From Himantopus leucocephalus (Eukaryota; Chordata; Aves; Charadriiformes; Recurvirostridae): a stretch of 64,000 nt of DNA. The notes under the pieces were generated by a model, which saw only the letters and a list, made by a program, of their open reading frames with translations, did not search any database and had not been told where the DNA came from. Location: the NCBI GenBank assembly GCA_003993805.1, contig RSEF01000001.1, forward strand, positions 205,420,563 to 205,484,562, written 5' to 3'. Made by a program: the position numbers and the translations under genes. Shown here one piece after another: positions 11,801-24,291 of the stretch; the first letter of the stretch is position 1, and each line of letters starts with the position of its first letter.

Positions 11801-12857
11801 CTACAGGGAGTGTGTTGGCCCTGATTTACGCAGTCTCGGCAAATCCAGGACCTCATGTAGCCAGAAATGACACCCAAAGAGTCACTTCCTTTTCAATATA
11901 ATTACTTTAATGATAATGTGTGGTATCGTAAAGGTTGCCCATGTAATATCACTGTTTATTAACCATTACAGCTCCGCAAGCACTTGTACTGCTGTGAGAA
12001 GCAGTACTTTTTCCCACCTGCAATGGCCTTTTATGGGTGCTCTTGCAGAACAATTAAGATTGCACTTTCTTTGAATAATGGGACAGATGGCTCTCTGCCT
12101 TATCTTTTTGACCTCGAGTTGTCCTTATCAATGAGACCTTCCCTTTTTTATTTTAAGTTAACTGGTACTTATTAAATATTCCAAGAAAAGGTTCTTTTCT
12201 GCTAAGGTAACTCGGCGAGCTCAGCGATGTTCCCTGTTTGTGGAGACAGAAGAAGGAACAGGAGAACAAAAAAAAACACCGCAACCCCAAATGATATGGG
12301 GGACCAACAAAAATGGATGAAAATTGTTCCTTGCACTGCCAGTACATGACCAGCCCGGCTTACACCAATCCCACCTCAAAATGGACATAGGCAGCTGTTT
12401 CAGTACGTAGCCATGCTCTTCCAGGATGCCATTGGAAAGCATTCCTCTCCTGCATGCTAGGTAGGGTAGACGACCTGTGCATTGCCAAACACCCATCAAA
12501 GCCTCTCAGTTAATTTCTTAAGCTGACAGCTCCGGATATCTAGCATCAGCCTGATTTGAAAGGCAGAGCTTTCTCCATCCTTAGGCAGGCCGGTAATTTC
12601 TGCAACGCTATTGCTAATTTGGAAGCTGACAGCTTCCATTTCCTCACCCCTTTGGTTTATTACAAATATTTCATCAGACCAGCTGTAGTCTGCCGTGTCC
12701 TTCTTTGCTCTGGGCAAAGGGGGATCAGAAAGGCTGTCAGCAGTGATGCACAGTTGCTGTTGTGATGTTTCTCCTGGAGCAGGCAGCTGCAGCGAGAGTC
12801 CCCCACTCCAGTGGCACCTAGCCCAGGCTCCGGATGGATCCATGGAGGCTTCCAGCT
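8876..12857. other. Intergenic DNA without recognised gene
   Basis: Apart from the CR1 fragment at 9566-9635 this stretch is AT-rich single-copy-looking DNA. Two minus-strand frames (about 11152-11547 and 12496-12843) have protein-like composition but no recognised family and no convincing exon structure. I do not call them genes. Confidence 0.5.
9566..9635 (-). mobile_element. CR1 LINE 3'-end fragment
   Basis: The sequence reads like the reverse complement of an avian CR1 3' UTR. An ACCATAGG motif is followed by CAGGAGGCCTCTTGTCCAAC and then a CCTCCCGGTCAAAGCAGGGTC-like stretch. Only about 70 bp remain and the copy is diverged. CR1 is the dominant non-LTR retrotransposon of birds, usually severely 5'-truncated as here. 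Confidence 0.75.
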
Positions 12858-12995
12858 GATTTAATTAGTTCGTTGTTCCCTGGTTTGATGTAATAAGTTC
12901 ATTGTTCCCCAGTTTAACTTAATTGAGTCATTGTTACCCGATTTAACTGACTGATTGCTGCCTGACTTGATTTAATTAATTGCCGCCTGACTTGC
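12858..12995. repeat. Degenerate AT-rich tandem repeat, about 24-30 bp unit
   Basis: Roughly five head-to-tail copies occur. Units begin near 12861, 12891 and 12920 (30, 29 and 29 bp) and two shorter, more diverged units of about 24 bp begin near 12949 and 12973. A consensus core is AGTTCATTGTTCCCCAGTTT preceded by TAATT. TTAATTA homeobox-like cores recur. Boundaries are approximate. Confidence 0.65.
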
Positions 12996-15900
12996 TGAAT
13001 AAGCAAGCTCCTGCTGGCGACTACCAGCATGGCTCATGGTTCCTAACCCATGCTGTCTGTCTCCTCCATTCTGTTCCTGCAGCTCTTCCCCAACACAAGG
13101 AGCTTTGCTCACTAATCCTCCTCTTGTTTCTCCTCTGCTTTTCCCTGGCTTTAGCCCTGGGCCTGTCTCCAGTTTCTCTCTGGGAGCTCTCACCACTATA
13201 TCCCACAGTAACTCACCTTTCTGCAATTCCTCTAAAGTTTCTCCTGAGCTCCCCCAAAAGCTTTGCTTTTTCACTTGTTTCAGGTGTCCTGGGTTGCCCT
13301 TCCTGTAGTGGGATTTTTTTTATCCTCTTCTGCCTAGCAATCCTTTGCAGGCAGCAGCACTTGTCTGGTGCCCTCCTTTTCCTTTCATTTCCATTACTTG
13401 CCTCTACCTAGTTTTTTCTTCCTTTAAGGTATCATCCAGAAGCCTCTTCCCTTGTTGCATGTTACCTGGCATCATCTAGGCTCTTGGCTCTTCTTGCACA
13501 CTGGATAAACAACCACACTTTTGGGACAATGCTTCTTTCTTCCTTCCCTGCCCTGGATCCGTTCAATTCCTTTCTATAAGGATTCTCTGCTTGCTTCTTA
13601 GCTTATACTCTAGCCTTTTGTTTTCACCTAAAACGTTCTGATGATGGTTCAGGTTTCTCGCTGGCCCTCCACTCTCTGGCTCTCACTTCATTCCCCAGTC
13701 TTCCCTGATCTCCTTGGCTTATCCCTCTGCATGTTCCTTTGTCTCCATTCAGCAGAAAATGAGGTATATGTATATCTTGCCCTCTTTTCTCTGCTGTTCT
13801 GCTCCACTATCCATCTGATATCAATGCTAGGAGTAGACACGAGCTTCTGCAAGCAGAGAATTACTGTTTTTCAAAGTAGGTGTGTCAAGCTGTAAGTCTG
13901 CATTTATGTTAACGAGCAGCATGAGCCTAGGCTTCCCCTTGGCCACTTCAGTTCAGTGCACGTAGGTGAAGTCAGCTCTACCTGTCTTCAGTCCAGTATG
14001 CACAACATCTTGTGTGAGCATATATCCCTCCTGGCCTTGCATTGACCGGGCCCTGTTGGCCACATCATTCTTTCTGGCCCATCCTTATTCTCTGTATTTA
14101 CCCATTTTTTCTTGTATTGTCAAGTGCCTTGGAAGAAAGTCCAGGAAGGATTGCTTGTCTGTCCAGAGTAATCCCCATCACTCAGTGGCCAACTGACAGC
14201 TGGCTTTTGTATTCTTGGGAACAGCATCAGGGTGTGTTGCCCATCCTTCCTCTGGTTCTCTCGTTTTACTAATGTGACAGTGTTTTCTTGAAGAGAGGAT
14301 TTCATTGTCTACAAAGACACCTCTGTCCTCCCCTCCAACCTTTAAGGGACCTTTACTCATCCTACGCTGCATGGCTGATGCTCTTCAATTTCACTTGCAG
14401 TGAATTATCCTGTTTCTGCATTGCTTTTTCGTGCATGTAAAAGCCTTTGTATTCCTAAGGCATTTTTGGTCAGTCCCCTCTGGTTTTCAGATGCCAGACT
14501 CCATTGATTTCAAATACCTAAGAACCTCGGAAGATGCTTTGGGAGATCTTGGTCTTTGTTTTTTGGTTTTGGGTTTGTTTGGTTTTTTGTTTGGCGCTTT
14601 TTTTTTTTTATTCAGCCACACAATTTTTCTTTTNCACCAAAAACTGTTTCCTTAGCTACAAATTCATTTCAATTTGTTTCTTTTTCTTACAGGCTCCTGA
14701 GCCTGAGTACAGTTCTCTAAGGGAGACCCAGTGTGGTAGGCAGGGCAGGATACAGAGCTTCAGCATACCCTAGTTAGTGCAACACACTCATATTTCTGCT
14801 GTTCTAACATCTGTTCTATCTCCTATATAAGTGAACCCCTTTGAATTCATCTTTACAGGTCCTCCTATTGTTGGCTTCAGCTTATTTGCTTGATTTACAA
14901 AGGCCATCTGACTTTACAGATGATAGAAATACTGGCAATCCCTCTTGCATTACTAGTATAGGAAGGTATGACACTCAGCCCTGTTCTCATGAAAGCTGGT
15001 GCCAAACCTCTCATAAAATGTTATGAGAACAGGACTGGGCCACAGACTCTTCATTCCATTCTCCATGAAGGTAATTAAAAGAACATTAAAATTAGCTCTA
15101 GAATTAGCGGGTGTCAGACTCCTATTGACATCTTCCATCCTCTGCATTTGATAAGGCATCTTTCTGATAGTGGTTCCATTCACTGAGCTGAAATATGCAA
15201 AATATGGATGCTCGAGGCTTTTCATAGTGTGGAGCACCCGTTAAGAAAGAGAGAAATGGGGACAGCTGCCCTTCAAAGTACAACCAGCCTCTCCAGTTGT
15301 ATTTGCAAAGCACCCCTGTGGCAAGAACAATGGCTGCATAGATGGTTAACATAAAGAAAGTATTTATGGCCTTTTACCTTTATTTGGTGTGAAGTATTTT
15401 GTCCTTTTCTAAAATGTTAACGACAGCCTGCAATTGTTCCCTTCTTCGTCTCTACCCGCACTTCAGAGACTTCTGCAGTTTGGGAAAACACTGATATCGA
15501 CGAGCACTCTGCACTTCCTTCAGAAATTGCAAATGAAGCTAAACCTGTGCAAGTCACTTCACTGCGGGCTTATCAGAGGTTTGCACTGGTATCATTGCAT
15601 TGATGTAATTATCGTGGTGTCAATATGCTCTAATAAAGAGAAGGACAGAGATAAAAAACCCAAGAGTTTTATAAGATTATTTATGCAAATGGTTTTATCT
15701 CAAACTGAGAAATAAACGAAAAATCAGTTGTAACCATTTTGATGCACTTGCCTGCAGGGAAGAGTTGTTGCCTGCTGGATGGGGACGTGGTTCTTCCCTT
15801 TCACATGGGTGGTGTGTAACTCGGAGAGGTCACTGTGTCACCTGGAATGGTTGTGCCACCTTCCACAGTGTGCTGGCACAGTATGTGGAGCATGGGGTGC

Positions 15901-18900
15901 TGAGTCCCTGCACGGTGCTTTGTGAGATACTCATCACGATGCAGTCATGAAAGGCGGTACTGGTCTTTTTTCCCCCCACAAGAGGAAACCTGAGGACTTT
16001 TCTCTCTTCCTCTCTCTTCATCCTGTAGTTTTCCTTCCTCTCCATTTCAGATTACAAGACTGTGGCGAAGGACAAGACATTTCTCTGGATTGCCCCAATG
16101 AGAGTCAGGATCACTGGGTGCATGTGTGGCTTCACCCCATGTCTCCAGAGCTGTGGCAGCTCCTCTCATGCTAAGCAGCACCTGCAACAGTTTTCACCAA
16201 CAACTTCCTGTCTTTCCTTAGTAATGTCTACACCAGATGATTTTCATAAACACGGGACACTACTAACATGCCAACCCTTAGTTACCACTAGTACAGCGAT
16301 CTGAAAAGGCAAAACCCTACATGCATGACCTTAGATATACATATTAACAGAACGCCTGGTTCCTCCCATGCATACTAACAATACAGTCTGCGAATGTCAC
16401 CACAGTACGTTCAAGAGTTGAAAATTTTCCAGTTAAATCATGCTGATAATTATCTTCTCTGACTCTAGGCAGGGGTGGTTGAATACCCCTAATTTGGAAA
16501 GTATGGTTGGACTCTTTTTAAAGAAGACCAGCTTCCAAGGAGCAAGAGGGGTCTCACTGGGGGCATCTCATAGAGGCAACATTTCAGGGGTTAGGTCAGG
16601 GGGTTCTATGCAGGTCATAGACAATTAAATTATCTTGATCTCACATTCCTCTCCCACCCCCCAACCCCCGACAGCAAAAGCCAAGAAGCGACGTGCAGTC
16701 TACCTCTGGAAGAGCCGAGTGCATGCTGCTGGGTATACATAGCAACAGGGTTTGGGCAAAGGGGTTTAATCACTTGTACCTGCTCTACTTGACAGCCAGA
16801 GACATGAATCTGGGAAAGATATATAAATACAGAGCTATATAAACACACAAACTGCCCATTTTGCTTACTGGCTCAGAGTAATTCAGCTCTAATTCAGCTG
16901 CTTCACTTTCACAGTAACAAGGTATACCACAAAAACCTGGTCTTCCTCTGAATATTTGCCTTGGTTTTCCTACCCCAACATTATTTGCTATTAAACGTTT
17001 ACAACGTTTCATGCAGCTGTGCAAAGAACAATCAACCATATTCTGCAGGACAGAGGCTCTATGAATTAACCCTTAAATGTGAGCCTTAGAGATACAATGT
17101 GTGTAGGAGCTTATAAAATGCAAAGAAAGCACCGCAGTGAATTAGCAGCAAAGGTCCCAAATGACTTGGCTCCTTCAAATGCTTTGCTCTCCTTTTCCAT
17201 GGCTTTCTATAGAAACTGCATAATTACATAGTGTGATTGCTTTCATATATATTTTATACTGTTACATGTGTTTCAGCTGTGAAAGACCATGCTTTCTGTT
17301 GGCAAAAAGGATGAGTACGGTTAGAGTATATTTATGGGCCTTTGACTTTGCCCCATCAGTTGGTAACTGCAGCTGTATATTCACCTCCAGATGTACAATT
17401 AGTCATAAGAAAATAGTTTCAAATATAATCTATTACATTGACATTTTCACTTTGTAAATGATCATATCTAAGAAATGTCATTATTTAGCTTCCTGTTGGA
17501 AGTGTCTCAACTAATGTCAATCTTCAGAGCTCCAGATGGGCATTTTCCTTGATGCCCCAGGGGCTATTAGGGTCTGACATGGATGTTTTCATACGTCCAC
17601 AAAATCATTCAAAGGAACCATTTGGATAAGCGGGTATTCACCTACTTACATGTTTGCAGAATCAAGCCCTAAATAAGTAAATGGCATCAGTGTCAAGCCC
17701 ATGTGATAGAAATGCACAAAGTCACCTCTGTCCTCATATGCCAAATATTCCTTAACATCTTTGGCCAGAGTAAAAAAAATGGCTCCCTACTGGTGCAGAA
17801 CAGAAACCTCAGCAGTAATTCACATTTTTTCTCATGACTTAAAGGAAATGTTCCCCATTAATTTGTTGCCCGTTCCCAGACTTCCAGGATGAAAAAGGAG
17901 CAGGCTCCTCTGGAGCTTCCCAGCTCTCCCTGCACAGCTGGGCCGGGCCTCCTATGTTGTCTCTGTCTGAAGGAGTGCTGGGTTTCCAAAACATGGCAAG
18001 GACCTTTGCCTTACTAGCTATAAAAAAAAATATAAATTTCACATTACATTCCTCCATTACCTCCCCTGCACCTTACCAATGAAATGAGAGCACAGGTAGG
18101 AGCCTTTCAAGGAAGTGTCGTGTTTAATGGCAATGAAGTCCATGTGACCGAGGCTCCAGGGGGTCTCATGGCTCTTATCCTCCCCCATCCTCTTTCTCTC
18201 CTCCCACATATCTTACTGCTTCTTGCTTGGGACATGTCACTGCTCTTTATACCTTTCAGGCCAAGAGCAAGAGTTTTTGCCTGTTCTCACAAGTATTTTG
18301 ATTGTCTAAGCAGCTCAACAAGCAGTGGCAAAATAATAATGGGTTTCCATGAGTTACTCCAAATGGATTGTGACTTTGAATTAATGATTTGCAACGATCG
18401 AGTGCAAGAATTTGCTATGTCAGCTACTGGATTTGAACAGGAGCCATTCCCAGCATGTGCTCACAGAAGCATCTCAAAAGCGAAATGCTTTAAGAAATCA
18501 CTCCTTACGCAAGCTGAGTAAACTGGACTCTGCAACGTAGGTATGGGCTGAGCAGAAAGCTAGCAGCATTTTTCAGCTCAAGCACTATTGTCCCCAGCCC
18601 CAACATTTGCCTAACTTTAGAGACACTTAGGGTATGCAGATGGAGCGACTAATGAAGGTCTTGGGAGACCTCCCCTCTTCCTCTCAGGAGATAATGACTA
18701 AGTTGAGCTGCCAGGCCCTGCAGGAAGAGAAAGGAGGAAGGGATCTTCCCGGCTCTCACGCCTGTGCAATGATCCTCAGTCCCCATCAATCAAAGCCACT
18801 GAGATAATCTCTCCTCCAGTGCCAGGATCCCCAGGTGGCTGGGCCAGGGTAGTTGAGCCAGTCTTGCCAAAACAGTCCCAGTTAAAATCATAGCCTCTCT

Positions 18901-21900
18901 TTAACTTGGTTAGGTACAACTCATACTTCGTGGCCTGTATGAGATCCTACCTGAAGAGGTAAGAAATATGTCCCTCACCCCGTAGGAAGTCATTACAGAA
19001 ATCCCATGGGGTGTCTTCCATCCTCTGAAGCATGTGGGCCACTGGCAGAGAGAGGGTGCTGAGATCAGCCAGCGACTATTAGCATCTTTCTGGCCTGTCC
19101 TCTGAGCCCATTAGTATTATCTAGGAGGTTTCATTCAGCCAACACTATTGATTTTCAGTGGCCAGTGAGCGCCTCTCATATAACACCTGCTCAGTAGAAG
19201 GAGATTACACCTGGGGACAGCCCACCCCATCAAAAACCACCGAGGGCCATGGCTGCTCCTAACTAACCACGGGCTAACATGCCAACATGCTCCCCTTGTC
19301 CCAGTGCCCCGCCAGTCCTCCCCTCTCCTCTCTTCTCCACCAGCATGGCCAAGCAGACGCCAGCTAAGTGGGCAGAGGTTGGGCAATGTAGGATGGTCAC
19401 ACCCTCTGTTTTTCCTGGTTTGGCACGATGATGTTATTTTCTGGAGCAGCAGGAAGGCCGGTGGAGCACCTGTGGCCTCTGAGGGATGCAATCTCCAATT
19501 TTTTCTGCTGTTTTGGGTGCCTGTCTGTGTGGTAATCTGCAGTGTGGGGATTACAGAGCTGACTCAGGTTGTGGGAAGCCTTGTTGTCTCATGACACTTA
19601 AAGGTCCCCATTGAGTCTGTGCTAGACACATTTACATTACAGGAGAACCTCTTCCTTCGTCATCCAGCAAACCGGTTTGCCTCCCGAGGAGGAAGGACTC
19701 TTCCCATTTATGCCAGCCTGCAGCCCAGCAATGAATGGACTCCTGCTTTGTCCTGCCAGTCATCCCCTTTGTAGTATGCGCTGTCTAACATCTCTGCAAT
19801 TCTGGCACTCAGCAGTTTGTATGGTTGGAGATAACAGGGCCTGGCCATGATCTCCTGCGGTTGCAAACCTCCAGCCTCCTGTGTGTCCTCCCAGCCCAGG
19901 GGCTTCCTGCCTTGCTGTTTAGAGCAAAGAAGTGAGGTGGCCCTTTGGAAACTGCCTCCTGCTCTTCCTTCCCTTACCCTGTGCAGCAAAACTCTTTTCT
20001 TTCCACCATGTTCAGGATCTCCCATGGCTGCAGTGGAGGAAAAATTTGCCTCTTAGCCATGAAACCAGATGTGCTTTGATTGTAGATTTTTCTCCACCCA
20101 GTGAAAACAGAGCCAGGAAATTTGCTTTGGACTGTTGAGTTCAGCTTCTCCATACACGATTTTCAGCCACTCATCTCAGTCAGGACTGGAGAGATGGGCA
20201 AGAGGGGAGACCATCAACTGAATGGGGCCACAAGAGTGTCCCTGACATGAGACAAAATCCATATGAAAACCAAGTGAAAAGACACTTTAGACTGTGCTCT
20301 GGTCATCTGTGCGGTCCTCTGCCAGGGGGAGAGAAAGACTAGAAAAAAGGGAAGGGTGGGTACGAAATGGGATTGGCAACTGTCGCCAGCTTAACCAAAA
20401 TGGACACTTAATAATGTGTAGAAGAAGTGACTCAGATTTTGATGCTGTCTTTTAATTTAGGATCGATGCATGTGTAGATTACATGGCACATTTGCAGGAG
20501 GAGTGCTCACAGAATATAGATGTAATTAGAGCAGGATAATTATTCATATTTGGTGTCAAGACAGAAGTCACATTACAGAAAAGTCTTAAATGCAAATTTA
20601 ACAGAATAATTCAAATGCAGGAATGAGAACGGGAGGGTTGATCACTGTGTAAAGGGTGAGTCACATTGAACTCGGTCTGCTTCACTTTTGTGTGAGTTGC
20701 CTTAAATTTAACGAAGCAAATTCCAGAACAGTAGCTGTTTTCAACTAGAGTGAGCAAAGGCTTCAGCTCTTGAGAAACCAGTGGTCTCCTGCACAGAAAG
20801 AACATGTAAATAACTCCCACTGGCAATTGTGGAGTCCACTCTCCCTGGTCTCCCTGCAGAAGATGGAGCTGCAGAAAGCAAGCTCTTTGATGGGCTGTTT
20901 CCCTGTGCCACAGGGCTGATGCATTACCCCGAGGTGCTCAGGATATGAAAGGGAAGCCAGGGTGCCTAGGAAGCCTTTTAACTCTTCACAACCATAAACA
21001 TCTCTGTTTAACTTCCAGAATCCCCCTTCCCTCCGGGGAAACTGCTGCTTGTTTCTCTTCTACCACTGGATGTGAGTGCAGGCCTGTTATTACTGGCACT
21101 CCCTTCCCATTAATGCATTTTTCTTGGTTCAAGAGACTCTAGTAAATTCTGAATTTTTAAAAGGGAAACCTGAGACTTTTTTGTTAAAGTATTTTACATG
21201 AGCAGGGGAGTTCTCTCTTCCAGTACGTTTTCCATCACCAGCGCCTTGAGCATCAGGGACTCCTTTACCTGGTACCTCATGTACAACTCTGCCCTTTCTT
21301 CAGCCACAAAATAACTACACCAATAAGAAAATAGAAGTCACTGCCTACCTGTAAAACAAAATTATATAGTAAATTAACAAAAGCAGAGAACAAGGCAGAG
21401 GTAAATAACTGCTCTTTCCCTGCCTTTATGAGAGACGAGTCCTGTGCATAAAATCCGCATCCCAAATGCAAGCAGGAAGGAGAGCTGCGAGGCACAGGTG
21501 TCCGGAGGGTTTTGGTTTGTCCAGGTGCTTCTGTGATGTTTCCCAGCATGGCCCACACCATCCCAGGACCAGCCTTACCCAGCTGCCCGAGACCCAGGCT
21601 GCTGCGACCGCTTGAGGGTCTCACCTCCAGGAGAGACCCTGCCTCCTCCTGGGACGCAGAGCCGCAGCTTACACAGGCAATTGCTGGGTTAGTGACAGGA
21701 CTGAAATTGCTGTCTCCAAAGCCTGTGCAACCTCTGGACCATTCCACAAGCTGAGCAGGGGTATAAAGTATTTTCTCATCTTGCTGGTTTGCTACGTGGA
21801 AGTCTCGCTCTGTCTAATGGTGTCCAAGACCTACCCTTCCACTTCTGCTATTCCCTCAAGAAGCTTATTCTATTTTCCTTTTCTTCTAATGTTTATAAAT

Positions 21901-24222
21901 ATTTGCCCTGAAAACAGCCTTTGTGAAGTGGATACAATCCAAATTAAGCCCAAACTCTGAACTGTCAGTATTTCCTCCTTCTCTGAGGGCCCTCAGGCCC
22001 TCTCTGTGCTAAGCCCCATTCCTCCGAGTCCATCTCATCAGCATATAGTAAAGCTCATGGAGGAGAGGGAACCAGACCAGCCTGTGTTTTGCGTGCCTCT
22101 GTGGCTTTTTCATGACACATATCACCTCCCACCCATCGACACCATTGTGAACATGTAGAAGGTCTTCCAAACCGTNGGAAAGCTTTACATGAGCTACTTC
22201 AGTCTCACCTCGATTCGCCCTCTTCCCCCTTTGCAAAGTCAGGACAATGCTTTCACCTTGGCATCGGCTGGGTGGGGGCTCTGAGCATGTACCTACATGC
22301 TTTCAGACTGCTCTGCAGCACTCACAGTTCTCTTTGACAGCTCTTGTCCTGCAGATCACGATCGCCCAGGGTAAAAAAGCCCAGTATGGAGGACCCTGAC
22401 CCCTGTGGGACTGGTGGGAAGTGTGCAGTAATTGAAAGAATAAGATATGTCAGACGTACACAGGCTTGAGGAGTTAGCAAAGGAACTTAATGAAAAAACA
22501 AATCCTAACAAGCATGGGATACTAATTTTAAGAAGTAATTCGCATATTACGTATTGCTTAAGGGCAAAATTAGTGCCGCCTAACATACTTTCCCAAGTTT
22601 GCAATGCGTGGCCTTTGCAACACAGTAAGTAGGTACTTTTTAACAGTTTCCATGTCCACAAAGGTATCTTTATAACCTGTGCCACATCAGATATTCACAA
22701 GGCAACAGCATGATTTCAGGAATGCATTTTAGTGTTGTAAAGGAGATGCCTGATGAGATCCATTCATGCTCTCCCTCCCTGAAGTGGCTGCCATTACCAC
22801 TGCGCTGAGCAGGGAGGAGGAGATGTCCATTAACCCCTTCATTAGGTGCTGTGATGGCAGTCACAAGTCAGGGTGCATCCAGAAGAGCCAGATGAACAAC
22901 TTTTGCAGAGAGCATAAATCCCATTTGAATCCCACAGGGCTGTGGACAGTACCAGCAGCAACATCACCAAGTTTTGGCGCAACTTTCCATTTCTGGACCT
23001 CACAGAAGCCCACCGTGATTAACCAGCCAAATCTGTCACTGAGAAAGCAGAAATTTCCATTTTAGAGGTGAGGAATGCCAGAGCATGGAGAAGGAAACCT
23101 GAGTGCCCTAACAGGACCAGGAGACAGGCCTGTGACCACCCACAAACCTGTCTCCTAAGGTCATCTTCTCCACAAGACCATTCAGGCTTTGTCACTCTTT
23201 CTTTTTCTTTGTTCCCTAGCTACAAGAAAAACATAATTATGAATTCTGTCACTGTCTGTCCTATCCTGAGCTGTGTGATTGCAGGACAGCTCACTGGAGT
23301 TTATCCCACGTGACTGGCAGGTACAACACAACACCTTCTGAAAACCAGGTGCGCAGAAGCGATGTAGCAGGGTGCGGAGGGGACCAGCCAGGGGGAGAGG
23401 CAAGCACAAAGCATGTGCCAACCCCTGGGAGCAGCTTTCCTCACGGCAGCATGCTCACACACAGACATGGCGATAGATGGTGACGGCCTACTAAGATGTT
23501 GTTTATAGCAGCTTCTCCATTGTCTCCCCTAGCTCCCACTAGGACACCAGGTGGACAGATGATGTTGACAGCCATCCCCAAAGAGTTTGGTGGAAGAACA
23601 CAAGGTCGCTGACCTGCTCTGCCCAAAGTCATGGCTGCAGGAGTAGCCAAAGTCTTGTTTTCTCATACAAGGACTAAAGGGTCCTGACTAAAGGGTCCTG
23701 AGGAAGGGCTGTTCCTCAGCCTAACGGGCTGCTTCTGCATGTGAATGGAATTTGGGGTTGGTCACCTGCACACAGGGGTATCTCAATGTGTGGTAACACC
23801 TCCGCTCAGCAATCTGTACCCATATCTCAGCAATCCCCTGTGGATCATAGCCAAGATAACATCCCATGAGAGGAAACTCTGGGAAAGAATTAGTGGATGT
23901 TTACTGAAGAACAGTAAAAATGTAGAGATGTTATCCAGAATTGGACTTCCAACATCCCTGGCTCATCACAATTTAAGTTCTCCTGAGGTTCTCACCAACA
24001 ACCTCTCTCAGCATTGGCAGGAGTTAAAATGTGTGGGAGACAAAAGAAACAAATATTTTAAAAATCAAATTACCATGCAAACCAGAAGGCAAAGAATATA
24101 TTGCATGAGATAAATCTCGCATATAGAACTGCCAATGTGCAAAAGCAAAACAAATTACTTTTCCAACAAACATAAGTGCATATTTCAAATAATGTTGAGT
24201 TTCCATTTTCAGTTATTTTTTG
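12996..24222. other. Intergenic DNA without recognised gene or repeat
   Basis: About 11 kb with no CR1, LTR or RNA gene that I can recognise. Stretches at about 13.0-14.3 kb and 18.6-19.9 kb are pyrimidine-rich and carry several chance frames of 70-145 codons lacking family resemblance. Single Ns at 14634 (after a T-rich tract) and 22176 mark contig joins. Conserved regulatory elements could be present but cannot be recognised from one sequence. Confidence 0.5.
23672..23699. repeat. 14-bp tandem duplication
   Basis: GACTAAAGGGTCCT is repeated exactly twice in tandem (23672-23685 and 23686-23699). Confidence 0.85.
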
Positions 24223-24291
24223 CTCCTTTCCTTCTTTCCTCTCTTCCTTCCTTTCCTCCTTTTCCTTTCTTTCTTCCCCATTTTCCCCTCT
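24223..24291. repeat. Polypyrimidine microsatellite-like tract
   Basis: Sequence from 24223 to 24279 is purely C and T (irregular TTCC / TTTCC units), and after one A it continues to 24291. The complementary strand is a purine tract able to form triplex DNA. Confidence 0.85.

Noticed and set aside
12496..12843. Minus-strand 115-codon frame with balanced composition
   Set aside because: No recognisable domain and no splice-consistent neighbours; conservation data would be needed before calling an exon.
18084..18521. Plus-strand 145-codon frame with a hydrophobic segment
   Set aside because: No family resemblance; the hydrophobic run comes from a pyrimidine-rich tract.
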